Below the pieces are notes generated by a model. That model was not told the origin of the DNA, made no database searches, and worked only from the letters and a program-made list of their open reading frames with translations. A DNA stretch of 64,000 nt from Wocania_A sp965224845. Its GTDB lineage: Bacteria; Bacteroidota; Bacteroidia; Flavobacteriales; Flavobacteriaceae. The stretch lies in the NCBI GenBank assembly GCA_965224845.1, contig CBDDAJ010000036.1, forward strand, positions 124,001 through 188,000, in the 5' to 3' direction. Both the position numbers and the translations under genes were made by a program. Of the stretch, positions 37,092-43,495 are shown one piece after another; the first letter of the stretch is position 1; every line of letters starts with the position of its first letter.

Positions 37092-38468
37092 GAGGGAAAG
37101 ACCTAATAAAATTAGGGTTTCCAAAAAATAACAGTATCAATATTGCTTTAGGACAAATAAACAGATACCGAAAAAGAGAAAAGAAAGAACGCATCTTGGA
37201 AGAAGCTAAAGCCGTATTACAGAATCCTGAAAAATTTCAAGGCAATGCCATTTGGGGAAAAGTAGCTGAGGGTTTAGTAAAACCTGTTGCCCGTGAAATT
37301 CCACAAATTGAAAAATACGAGAGCACCTTTCACCATTTATGGAGAAAATGAAATTGATGAACAAGCCAAGTATCAGTTATATGATGCTTTAAAATTGCCA
37401 ATAGCAGTATCGGGAGCTTTAATGCCAGATGCACATTCAGGTTATGGTTTGCCAATAGGCGGTGTTTTAGCAACTGATAATGCAGTAATTCCTTATGGGG
37501 TTGGTGTAGATATTGGGTGTAGAATGTGTTTAACCATTTATCCAATGAAGGCTTCTTATTTAAAAGGGAAGCAACATCAACTGGAAAATATTTTATCTAA
37601 TCATACTAAATTTGGAATGTATGAAACACATGATAAAAAACACGATCATGAGATTTTTGAACGACCAGAGTTTAATGATATTCCATTACTAAAAAGGTTA
37701 AAGATAAAAGCATTTAAGCAATTAGGAACTTCAGGAGGAGGTAATCACTTTGTGGAATTTGGAGTGATTTCAATATCTGATGAGAATAATCAATGGCAGC
37801 TAAAAGCAGGAGATTATATAGGCGTATTATCGCATAGTGGTTCAAGAGGATTAGGCGCAAATATTGCAAAACACTATACCTATTTGGCTTCGAAACAATG
37901 CCCATTACCAAAAAATGTTCAGCATTTAGCTTGGTTGGATTTGGATACACATGATGGACAAGAATATTGGTTAGCAATGAATCTGGCAGGCGATTACGCA
38001 AAGGCATGTCATGATGATATTCATTATCGTATAGGTAAGTTACTAGGCTCTAAAGCCGTAGTTAAGATTGATAATCATCACAATTTTGCTTGGAAAGAAA
38101 TGGTAAACAATAAAGAATGTATTGTACATCGTAAAGGAGCAACACCAGCTAATAAAGGTGAGTTAGGCATTATTCCAGGATCGATGACTGCTCCTGGATA
38201 TATAGTACAAGGCTTGGGTAATAACGAAAGTTTAAACTCAGCTTCTCATGGAGCAGGTCGATTGCATTCACGTAGAAAGTGTAAAGAGAAATTCACAAAA
38301 AGTGACATAAAACAACAATTAAAGATGCATGATGTTACCCTTATTGGCGGAGGTGTTGATGAAGCTCCTATGGCATATAAGGACATCAAAAAGGTAATGA
38401 ATAATCAACAAGAATTGGTAGAAATGTTAGGAATATTTACACCAAAGATTGTGAGAATGGATAAATAA
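37076..38468 (+). CDS. RtcB-family RNA ligase, second copy, frameshifted near 37311
   Basis: Two overlapping frames make one RtcB of about 463 aa. Frame one (37076-37351) gives the N-terminus MGNKLRGKDLIKLGFPKNN and REIPQIE. Frame two gives APFTIYGENEID and the catalytic core: GVGVDIGCRM, GTSGGGNHF, SHSGSRGLGA, HRKGATPANKG and ASHGAGRLHSRRK. Removing one A from the A5 run near 37311-37315 joins them as PQIENTRAPFTIYG. All active-site motifs lie after the shift, so a protein from the TTG at 37287 could keep part of the activity. This is the RtcB that accompanies PrfH. Confidence 0.85.
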
Positions 38469-38469
38469 A

Positions 38470-39411
38470 ATGGAAAGAATAACGATAAACTTGAATTTGA
38501 AACCATCAGAACGTTGGTCATTTTTAAAAGCATATAAAGAAGACGTTAATAACCTTTTAAAATATTACTTAACAGATTTAAGTGATGCAGGAATTTTTGA
38601 AACATACATTGAAACCTATAAAGCATTATTTGTTTCCGAGTACTATAAGCAAGAAATAAGAACAATAAGTGAATATTGTGATTTTTCAGAAAATGAAATA
38701 TTAATCACTAATCTATACTATGATGCGCTAAAATTTGTATTTGGGTGTACTGCTTTTTGTGTTATCAATAAAGGAGAAAAATTACATGCTAGAAATTTAG
38801 ATTGGTGGACAGAGAATAACATTCTTGGAGAATACACAAAAGTTTTTGATTTTGAAAAGAATGGAGAAATCATTTACTCATTGGTTGGTTGGCCAGGTTT
38901 TGTTGGTGCATTATCAGGAGTTAAAAAGGGAACGTTTTCAATTACGTTGAATGCAGTGTTAAGTAATGAGCCTCCTCAATTTGCGATTCCAATTACTTTT
39001 TTAATACGTGATGTTCTTGAAAATGCATCTAGTTTCGATGAAGCCGTTAAAATACTGTCTGTGACACCAATTGCTTCAGATTGTCTACTTATGATTGTTG
39101 GATGTAATAAAAATGAAAATGTTGTGATAGAAAGAACTCCAACTAAATATACTATTAGAAAGCCTGTTGGAGATAGTTTAATTGTTACCAATGAGTATTT
39201 GACACTTACAGAAAATAAGTTAACAAAAGACACATTGCAATTAACAGCATCGGGAAGACATAATCGAGTAAAAGAGTTATTGGATTATGAAACACCATTA
39301 AGAGAAGTTGATTATTTCAATATTCTATCTGATAATAAAGTGAAAATGGACATTACAGTTCAACAAATGATATTCAATCCTAAAACTGGAGAAATTCATT
39401 TAAAAACATAA
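38470..39411 (+). CDS. C45-like Ntn hydrolase in the prfH operon
   Basis: A 313-aa protein of the C45/acid-ceramidase-like N-terminal-nucleophile group. FGCTAFC contains the likely catalytic Cys freed by self-cleavage, and LHARNLDWW has the conserved His-Ala-Arg-Asn-Asp stretch; ITLNAV follows. It starts 1 bp after the RtcB stop and ends 4 bp before prfH. An amide hydrolase in an RNA-repair operon is unexpected; the substrate is unknown. Confidence 0.8.
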   Translation: MERITINLNLKPSERWSFLKAYKEDVNNLLKYYLTDLSDAGIFETYIETYKALFVSEYYKQEIRTISEYCDFSENEILITNLYYDALKFVFGCTAFCVINKGEKLHARNLDWWTENNILGEYTKVFDFEKNGEIIYSLVGWPGFVGALSGVKKGTFSITLNAVLSNEPPQFAIPITFLIRDVLENASSFDEAVKILSVTPIASDCLLMIVGCNKNENVVIERTPTKYTIRKPVGDSLIVTNEYLTLTENKLTKDTLQLTASGRHNRVKELLDYETPLREVDYFNILSDNKVKMDITVQQMIFNPKTGEIHLKT

Positions 39412-39415
39412 GATT

Positions 39416-40111
39416 TTGAAAACAAAAACAATACAAATAACATCAGGAAGAGGACCTGTTGAATGTTGTTGGGTTGTGGCTCAAGTTTTAAAGTATTTCA
39501 TTGAAGAGATAAAACAAGCGAAGATAGAATATACGCTTATACAAAGAGAACTTGGTACTGAAAACGGAACGCTACAATCTGCAACGATTCAATTACAGGG
39601 AAAGGCGTTGGAATCTTTTTTAAGCAATTGGTTAGGTACTGTACAATGGATAGGGAAATCATCTTTCAGAAAATTTCATAAGAGAAAGAATTGGTTTATA
39701 GGAATCTATGAAATTCAAACAACCGAACAAACAAGCTTAAAAGCATCTGATATTAAATTCCAAGCCATTCGAAGTTCAGGACCAGGAGGGCAGCATGTCA
39801 ATAAAGTAAGTTCAGCCATAAGGGCAACGCATACAAAGACGGGTATACAGGTTTTGGTTATGGAAAGCAGGTCTCAACATCAAAATAAAAAGATAGCTAT
39901 AAAACGATTACAGGAAAAAGTGACTGATTATAATAACGAACAATTAAAAGTATCCGTTCAGAATCAATGGGGAAACCACTTGAATTTAGAAAGAGGGAAT
40001 TCAGTACGTATTTTTAAGGGAACAGATTTTAAAACACAGAAAGTAACTAAAAGTTATAAGTCTAAAAGACAAGAACTAAAAAATAATTTAAGACAACAAC
40101 AATGGGATTAA
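39416..40111 (+). CDS. prfH: Peptide chain release factor homologue PrfH
   Basis: A 231-aa class I release-factor-like protein. The N-terminal segment ITSGRGPVECCWVVAQVL matches PrfH, and the peptidyl-hydrolysis loop is RSSGPGGQHVNKVSSA with the GGQ. The stop-codon recognition domain of RF1/RF2 is replaced. PrfH releases peptides from ribosomes with damaged decoding centres, after which the partner RtcB reseals 16S rRNA. It starts at TTG, with no ATG in frame nearby, and overlaps the next gene by 10 bp. Confidence 0.9.
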   Translation: MKTKTIQITSGRGPVECCWVVAQVLKYFIEEIKQAKIEYTLIQRELGTENGTLQSATIQLQGKALESFLSNWLGTVQWIGKSSFRKFHKRKNWFIGIYEIQTTEQTSLKASDIKFQAIRSSGPGGQHVNKVSSAIRATHTKTGIQVLVMESRSQHQNKKIAIKRLQEKVTDYNNEQLKVSVQNQWGNHLNLERGNSVRIFKGTDFKTQKVTKSYKSKRQELKNNLRQQQWD

Positions 40112-40617
40112 CATTAGCAGACAGTTACTACTTAAAAGCAAAAGCAGCAACAGGTGGGTTTTGTAGTGATTGGGAAGAAGTCTGTGAAGCTTTAAACTAT
40201 GCTCTTTCGTATGACGAAAATCATTGTGCTTCACTTTGTTTATTGGGAGAAATCTATGCAAAACATTTATCAATGCCAGACAAAGCATTTGATTGTTTTG
40301 ATAAAGTAATTGCTATTGATACTAATTATGAAGATGTCTACCCAATGTATATTAAGCATCTTATCTGGAATAACAAGATAGATAGAGCAGGTAAGCTAAT
40401 AACCTTTGCACAAACTATAAAAACTATTGACAAAGCTCAACTCAATTGGCTTTCATCATATATTGAAGAAACATTGGGAAATTACAAAGCTTGCTTGGAA
40501 GATTTAAAAGAAGCCAAAAAGCACTGTTATAATGATCATTATTTTGATTTTATGATAGATGAACAAAAACGCATAGAAAAGAAGATGAAATTAGATAAAA
40601 AAACAAAAACCATCTAA
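40102..40617 (+). CDS. TPR-like helical protein after prfH
   Basis: A 171-aa helical protein with TPR-like helix pairs (EALNYALSYDENHCASLCLLG, LGEIYAKHLSMPDKAFDCFD in part). The stop at 40615 may be caused by one extra A in the A7 run near 40598: dropping it continues the frame through a Lys-rich tail (KPSKKSKKKKKSKKK) to TAA near 40653. A basic tail would suit RNA or ribosome binding. The function is unknown; overlap with prfH implies coupling. Confidence 0.7.
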   Translation: MGLTLADSYYLKAKAATGGFCSDWEEVCEALNYALSYDENHCASLCLLGEIYAKHLSMPDKAFDCFDKVIAIDTNYEDVYPMYIKHLIWNNKIDRAGKLITFAQTIKTIDKAQLNWLSSYIEETLGNYKACLEDLKEAKKHCYNDHYFDFMIDEQKRIEKKMKLDKKTKTI

Positions 40618-40662
40618 GAAATCGAAGAAGAAGAAAAAAAGCAAAAAGAAGTAATTATTTTA

Positions 40663-40687
40663 AACTACGCAACAACAATACGTAGTT
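40663..40687 (+). terminator. Hairpin at the end of the prfH operon
   Basis: AACTACG pairs with CGTAGTT around an 11-nt loop, without a following T-run. A related hairpin (ACTGCGC/GCGTAGT) follows the tRNA array at 43168-43190. They may be processing or stability elements. Confidence 0.4.
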
Positions 40688-40735
40688 AAATTGAATTTTT
40701 GTCTTGTTAAATAAAAATCTATTAAAACTATTATT

Positions 40736-41407
40736 ATGAAAAGCTCAATTAATGTTTTTATAATTGAGAATGAGCCTTTAATTCTTGAAGTGTTCAAAAA
40801 CACGTTAGAATATTTAAAGAAGTCTACGTATAATTTTAAAACCAAAACTGTAAAAAGTTACAATGACGCTTTAGCAGTAATCAATGAAACTGATAACTGC
40901 ATTGTTTTCGATATGGTTATATTAAATATAAATATACCTTTGACAAACAATGAAAGACCAATCTTCGCTGAAGATTTAGGCTTAAAAATAAAAAAAATAT
41001 ATCCAGAAGCTAAATTTATAACCTTTAGTTCTCATTGCGATAATTATAGAATCAATACTATACTAAAAACACTTAATCCTGAAGGATTCTTTATAAAAAG
41101 CGATGTTGATTCTGAAGAACTTAAAAAAGCAGTGCATTTGGTTTTATCAGAAGATACATATTATAGTAAAATCATTTTGCGCTTTATAAGAAAACATATT
41201 TTTAATTATATTGTTCTAGATAAAGCAGATAGACAACTTTTATATTTTTTATCAAAGGGAGTAAAAACAAAAGATTTATCAAAATATATTTATTTATCTG
41301 ATTCAGGAATCCAGCGTCGTAAAAGACGTTTGAAAGAACTTTTTGAAATTGATAACGAAAATGACATGATGCTGTTAAAATTAGCTGAAGAGAAAGGGTT
41401 TATTTAA
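40736..41407 (+). CDS. Response-regulator-like protein with LuxR-type HTH and no phospho-Asp
   Basis: A 223-aa protein. Residues 1-130 fit a receiver fold (IIENEPLILEVF at the acidic site, FIKSD with the conserved Lys), but the phosphoacceptor position at the end of strand 3 reads VILNINIP, with Asn in place of Asp. Residues about 155-215 form a LuxR-like helix-turn-helix (YLSKGVKTKDLSKYIYLSD-type; here LSDSGIQRRKRRLKELF). It is probably an atypical, phosphorylation-independent regulator. It stands between the prfH operon and the tRNA array. Confidence 0.75.
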   Translation: MKSSINVFIIENEPLILEVFKNTLEYLKKSTYNFKTKTVKSYNDALAVINETDNCIVFDMVILNINIPLTNNERPIFAEDLGLKIKKIYPEAKFITFSSHCDNYRINTILKTLNPEGFFIKSDVDSEELKKAVHLVLSEDTYYSKIILRFIRKHIFNYIVLDKADRQLLYFLSKGVKTKDLSKYIYLSDSGIQRRKRRLKELFEIDNENDMMLLKLAEEKGFI

Positions 41408-41439
41408 ATTGTTTTTGTTTTAGAATAGATCCAAAAAAT

Positions 41440-41608
41440 AAAAATGACATATTTGCAAAACAAATGATACCGCAAAGATTACATAATAGTCAACAAATAG
41501 AGTTTTGTCTCTACGATTTTCGCTCTGAATATAGTGAGCGATTAGGACGCCATGTGATTTTTAGAAGTAATTGAAGATATTATTGACCATAAATCATTAT
41601 GAATTATA
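41440..41608 (+). promoter_or_regulatory. Promoter and short ORF, module A2
   Basis: CATATTTGC again (TATTTGC at 41450-41456), then a 36-codon ORF at 41464-41574 containing a hairpin TCGCTC/GAGCGA, then a terminator like that of A1. The short ORF of A2 does not resemble that of A1 in protein sequence, which argues for RNA rather than peptide function. Confidence 0.45.
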
Positions 41609-41637
41609 AGCGTCCCATTAATCTGGACGCTTTTTTT
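41609..41637 (+). terminator. Intrinsic terminator of module A2
   Basis: GCGTCC and GGACGC pair around CATTAATCT-like loop bases, followed by seven T. Confidence 0.85.
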
Positions 41638-41734
41638 ATGGAAATTTTTAAAATAATGTTTAAGAGTTAGAAAAAGGTAAAATAGAGAATTGAAACAGAA
41701 AGCAATTGGGAGACAGACTGTTGTATAAAATGTT

Positions 41735-41853
41735 CAATATCCGTAAGTATACGGACAGGGATAGTATTGTTTAAACTTAACACAACTAATTGATTATCAG
41801 TAAATTAAATTGATTTTTTCTTGTGTAATTCAAAAATTGCTTTCATATTTGCA
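41735..41853 (+). repeat. Duplicated promoter region, copy 2 (module B2), before the tRNA array
   Basis: Counterpart of 35992-36113, with ACACAACTAATTGATTATCA and TTTTTTCTTGTGTAATT, ending in a CATATTTGC -7 element (TATTTGC 41846-41852). It is the likely promoter for the tRNA array, through or past the terminator at 42041. Confidence 0.65.
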
Positions 41854-41885
41854 ACGTTAATAAACAATAACAGAATAATATAATA

Positions 41886-42014
41886 ATGAAACTTTATTTA
41901 CAACATATTTTATCATCAGATTTCTGTCTTCGCTCGCCGAAGAGCTTAGAGCTGTTTCATAGTTATGAGCAATGTAAATTTAGATTTAGGGAGAATACTT
42001 ATGTTATGAATTGA
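41886..42014 (+). other. 42-codon leader ORF candidate, module B2
   Basis: ATG to TGA, 42 codons, with an internal hairpin TCTTCG/CGAAGA. It resembles no known protein. It is placed like the 27-codon ORF of module B1. It may be a leader peptide or part of a structured RNA. Confidence 0.3.
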
Positions 42015-42040
42015 TATAATTTTAACACAATAACAAGTAA

Positions 42041-42069
42041 AGCACCTCCCGAAAAGAGGTGCTTTTTTT
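42041..42069 (+). terminator. Intrinsic terminator just before the tRNA array
   Basis: AGCACCTC and GAGGTGCT pair around CCGAAAA, followed by seven T, 15 bp before the first tRNA. It implies attenuation or antitermination for array expression, or processing of a longer message. Confidence 0.85.
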
Positions 42070-42083
42070 ATGAGTAAGAATTA

Positions 42084-42170
42084 GGAAGGACAAGCCAATA
42101 GGTGGTGGCCACGGTCTTGAAAACCGTTCGGAGATAACGACTCGTGTGGGTTCGACCCCCACTCCTTCCG
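42084..42170 (+). tRNA. tRNA-Ser(UGA)
   Basis: Class II cloverleaf: acceptor GGAAGGA/TCCTTCC, anticodon arm ACGGT-CTTGAAA-ACCGT, long variable arm, T arm GTGGG-TTCGACC-CCCAC, G73. No CCA. Confidence 0.93.
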
Positions 42171-42174
42171 CATT

Positions 42175-42261
42175 GGAGAGCAGGTAAATACTGGTTTGTT
42201 ACGCTTGACTGCTAATCAAGTCCATGTTAAAGTGGTGAAGGTTCGATTCCTTTGCTCTCCG
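42175..42261 (+). tRNA. tRNA-Ser(GCU)
   Basis: Acceptor GGAGAGC/GCTCTCC, anticodon arm CTTGA-CTGCTAA-TCAAG, long variable arm, T arm GAAGG-TTCGATT-CCTTT, G73. Four bases from the previous tRNA. No CCA. Confidence 0.92.
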
Positions 42262-42271
42262 CAAAAAGAAA

Positions 42272-42344
42272 GACAAGGTGGCTGAATGGTTAAGGCGACG
42301 GACTGCAAATCCGTTATCTATGAGTTCGAATCTCATCCTTGTCT
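42272..42344 (+). tRNA. tRNA-Cys(GCA)
   Basis: Acceptor GACAAGG/CCTTGTC, anticodon arm ACGGA-CTGCAAA-TCCGT, T arm ATGAG-TTCGAAT-CTCAT, U73 as expected for Cys. No CCA. Confidence 0.9.
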
Positions 42345-42352
42345 CAAATTAT

Positions 42353-42435
42353 GGAAGTGTTGAGCAATTGGTTGGCTCTCCAGACTGTAAATCTGGTCTC
42401 TTCGGAGCTTGTAGGTTCGAGTCCTACCGCTTCCA
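42353..42435 (+). tRNA. tRNA-Tyr(GUA)
   Basis: Class II form: acceptor GGAAGTG/CGCTTCC, anticodon arm CCAGA-CTGTAAA-TCTGG, medium variable arm CTCTTCGGAG-like, T arm GTAGG-TTCGAGT-CCTAC, A73. No CCA. Confidence 0.92.
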
Positions 42436-42440
42436 CAAAT

Positions 42441-42513
42441 AGTACTGTAGCACAATGGTTAGTGCATCCGACTGTCTCTCGGAAAGTTGCGGGTTCGAAT
42501 CCCGTCAGTACTG
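42441..42513 (+). tRNA. tRNA-Asp(GUC)
   Basis: Acceptor AGTACTG/CAGTACT, anticodon arm TCCGA-CTGTCTC-TCGGA, T arm GCGGG-TTCGAAT-CCCGT, G73. The A1-U72 pair is unusual for bacterial Asp. No CCA. Confidence 0.9.
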
Positions 42514-42518
42514 CATAT

Positions 42519-42590
42519 CTGGGAAGATAACGGTGGTTGTTTACTCGCCTTGGACGCGAGAGGTCGCAGGTTCGAATCCTGCTTCTCAGA
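42519..42590 (+). tRNA. tRNA-Pro(UGG)
   Basis: Acceptor CTGGGAA/TTCTCAG with the C1-G72 pair typical of bacterial Pro, anticodon arm CTCGC-CTTGGAC-GCGAG, T arm GCAGG-TTCGAAT-CCTGC, A73. No CCA. Confidence 0.92.
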
Positions 42591-42597
42591 CAAAAAT

Positions 42598-42669
42598 GTT
42601 CCGTTGGTCAAATGGTTAAGACGCCACACTTTCTATGTGGAATTAGGGGTTCGATTCCCCTACGGAATA
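42598..42669 (+). tRNA. tRNA-Glu(UUC)
   Basis: Acceptor GTTCCGT/ACGGAAT, anticodon arm CCACA-CTTTCTA-TGTGG, T arm AGGGG-TTCGATT-CCCCT, A73. No CCA. Confidence 0.92.
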
Positions 42670-42681
42670 CAAATATTAAAT

Positions 42682-42755
42682 GTGGGGGTGGCGAAAATGG
42701 CAAACGCACCTGACTTAGAATCAGGAATCTGAGAGTTCGAATCTCTCTCCCCATA
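42682..42755 (+). tRNA. tRNA-Leu(UAG) lacking the long variable arm
   Basis: Acceptor GTGGGGG/TCCCCAT, D arm GCG/CGC, anticodon arm CCTGA-CTTAGAA-TCAGG, T arm GAGAG-TTCGAAT-CTCTC, A73. The 5' half is like bacterial tRNA-Leu (GGCGAAAATGG, CGCACC), but the variable loop is only five bases (AATCT), whereas bacterial Leu tRNAs normally have a long arm. No CCA. Confidence 0.85.
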
Positions 42756-42759
42756 CTAT

Positions 42760-42833
42760 GCTCCACTAGCCCAACTGGAAGAGGCATCGGGTTTAAGCCC
42801 CGTGCAGTCTTGGTTCGAATCCAAGGTGGAGTA
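42760..42833 (+). tRNA. tRNA-Leu(UAA) with short variable loop
   Basis: Acceptor GCTCCAC/GTGGAGT, anticodon arm TCGGG-TTTAAGC-CCCGT with one T-T mismatch, variable loop GCAGT, T arm CTTGG-TTCGAAT-CCAAG, A73. Like its neighbour it has no long variable arm; G37 is also unusual. No CCA. Confidence 0.8.
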
Positions 42834-42836
42834 CAT

Positions 42837-42909
42837 AGACCCGTGATGTAAATGGTGAGCATACAGGAATTTGACTCCTGACGTATAGGTTCGAGTCCTA
42901 TCGGGTTTT
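42837..42909 (+). tRNA. tRNA-Gln(UUG)
   Basis: Acceptor AGACCCG/CGGGTTT, D stem ATG/CAT, anticodon arm CAGGA-ATTTGAC-TCCTG, T arm ATAGG-TTCGAGT-CCTAT. U73 is atypical for Gln. No CCA. Confidence 0.85.
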
Positions 42910-42917
42910 CAACATAT

Positions 42918-42990
42918 GGTGTCTTTAGTTTATTTGGTAAAACGTCTCACTGTGAATGAGAAGAACAGGGTTCGAATCCCGAAGTCACCC
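42918..42990 (+). tRNA. tRNA-His(GUG), degenerate stems
   Basis: Anticodon arm TCTCA-CTGTGAA-TGAGA. The acceptor GGTGTCT/AGTCACC has a T-T mismatch, and only three pairs (GGG/CCC) form in the T stem. C73 fits His, but no G at -1 is encoded (T instead). It may be decaying or depend on atypical maturation. Confidence 0.75.
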
Positions 42991-42995
42991 AAAAT

Positions 42996-43068
42996 GGAAC
43001 AATAGCAAAGTTGGTCAATGCGACGGACTGAAAATCCGAAGATACAGGTTCGATTCCTGTTTGTTCCA
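42996..43068 (+). tRNA. tRNA-Phe(GAA)
   Basis: Acceptor GGAACAA/TTGTTCC, anticodon stem CGGA/TCCG around CTGAAAA, T arm ACAGG-TTCGATT-CCTGT, A73. No CCA. Confidence 0.9.
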
Positions 43069-43074
43069 CAATTT

Positions 43075-43146
43075 AGGAGTATAGTTTAATGGATAAAACA
43101 TTGGGTTACGACCCCGAAGATGCGAGTTCGAATCTTGCTATTCCTA
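43075..43146 (+). tRNA. tRNA-Arg(ACG)
   Basis: Acceptor AGGAGTA/TATTCCT, anticodon arm TTGGG-TTACGAC-CCCGA, T arm GCGAG-TTCGAAT-CTTGC, A73. Last of the 13-gene array. No CCA. Confidence 0.9.
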
Positions 43147-43167
43147 CTAATTTTAGAAATAATATTT

Positions 43168-43190
43168 ACTGCGCAAAATCAATGCGTAGT
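43168..43190 (+). terminator. Hairpin after the tRNA array
   Basis: ACTGCGC pairs with GCGTAGT (one G-U), with no T-run. Similar to the hairpin at 40663-40687. Confidence 0.35.
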
Positions 43191-43241
43191 TTGGTTAAAT
43201 ATTTGAATCGTCAATAAGACAAAACGTTCTTTAAAATATAC

Positions 43242-43303
43242 ATTAGGTCAAATAGGAGTTACTTCAAGCAACCATTTAAGACAAACTTTTATAATTACCT
43301 AAT
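43242..43303 (+). ncRNA. Y-RNA-like/tRNA-like RNA element 1
   Basis: Closing stem ATTAGGT/ACCTAAT; then a bulged C (43249), AA paired with TT, a variable helix ending GGAGT/ACTTT, then the conserved TACTTC at 43259-43264. The apical part is short (62 nt in total), with only a possible D-arm-like CTT/AAG. Five elements in this stretch share the order GGT-C-AA, eight variable paired bases, TACTTC, and TTACC or an equivalent. A tRNA gene follows 8 bp downstream. Confidence 0.65.
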
Positions 43304-43340
43304 AAAAAAAAGGGGCAGTAGCTCAGATGGTTAGAGCAGG

Positions 43341-43495
43341 TTAGTTTATAAATTACCTTATAAATTCGAATAATGGTGAAAATATTCTGTCTGTGGTCAA
43401 CTTAAACATACTTCAATCGGTAAAGCCTTTCGAGGCTCTTGGTTCAAGTCCAAATTGTTTAAAAATTATCAATAGGTCAATATATACTTACTTCA
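43341..43495 (+). ncRNA. Insert in tRNA-Ile: permuted RNA element 3 enclosing element 2
   Basis: The two ends of the insert form the same helix as the other elements, but with strands in reversed order: TTACCT at 43353-43358 pairs with AGGT-C-AA at 43474-43480, with a C bulge (43478) and a two-base bulge (43351-43352), then TATA/TATA and AGT/ACT, then TACTTC at 43489-43494. Thus the conserved helix extends from the anticodon stem of tRNA-Ile and its loop carries element 2. If excised and circularised, the insert would regain the normal order of an element. Confidence 0.6.
43394..43471 (+). ncRNA. Y-RNA-like/tRNA-like RNA element 2
   Basis: Closing stem TGGT/ATCA (one G-U that compensates the usual ACC), bulged C (43398), AA/TT, helix TTAAACA/TGTTTAA, TACTTC. 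The apical region looks like a tRNA: TA, a D-arm-like CTT-CAATCGGTA-AAG, a hairpin GCCT-TTCG-AGGC in the anticodon-arm position, and a T arm TTGG-TTCAAGT-CCAA. The 7-8-bp helix takes the place of an acceptor stem. Confidence 0.7.

Noticed and set aside
41464..42014. Short ORFs in modules A2 and B2 as firm protein genes
   Set aside because: The peptides are not similar to those of A1 and B1 and contain hairpins; RNA or leader function is as likely, so they are listed only as candidates.
42339..42862. Open frames of 63-84 codons within the tRNA array on both strands
   Set aside because: They run through several complete tRNA cloverleafs and have no ribosome-binding site or protein-like composition; they are chance frames in tRNA DNA.
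42598..43020. GGTCAA sequences in tRNA-Glu and tRNA-Phe as further RNA elements
   Set aside because: They are parts of normal D arms (TTGGTCAA) with no partner TTACC strand or TACTTC at the right spacing.
43341..43495. Group I or group II intron in tRNA-Ile
   Set aside because: At 155 nt, with none of the usual core helices evident and no nearby maturase, a self-splicing intron is unlikely; the insert consists of the repeated RNA-element helices instead.
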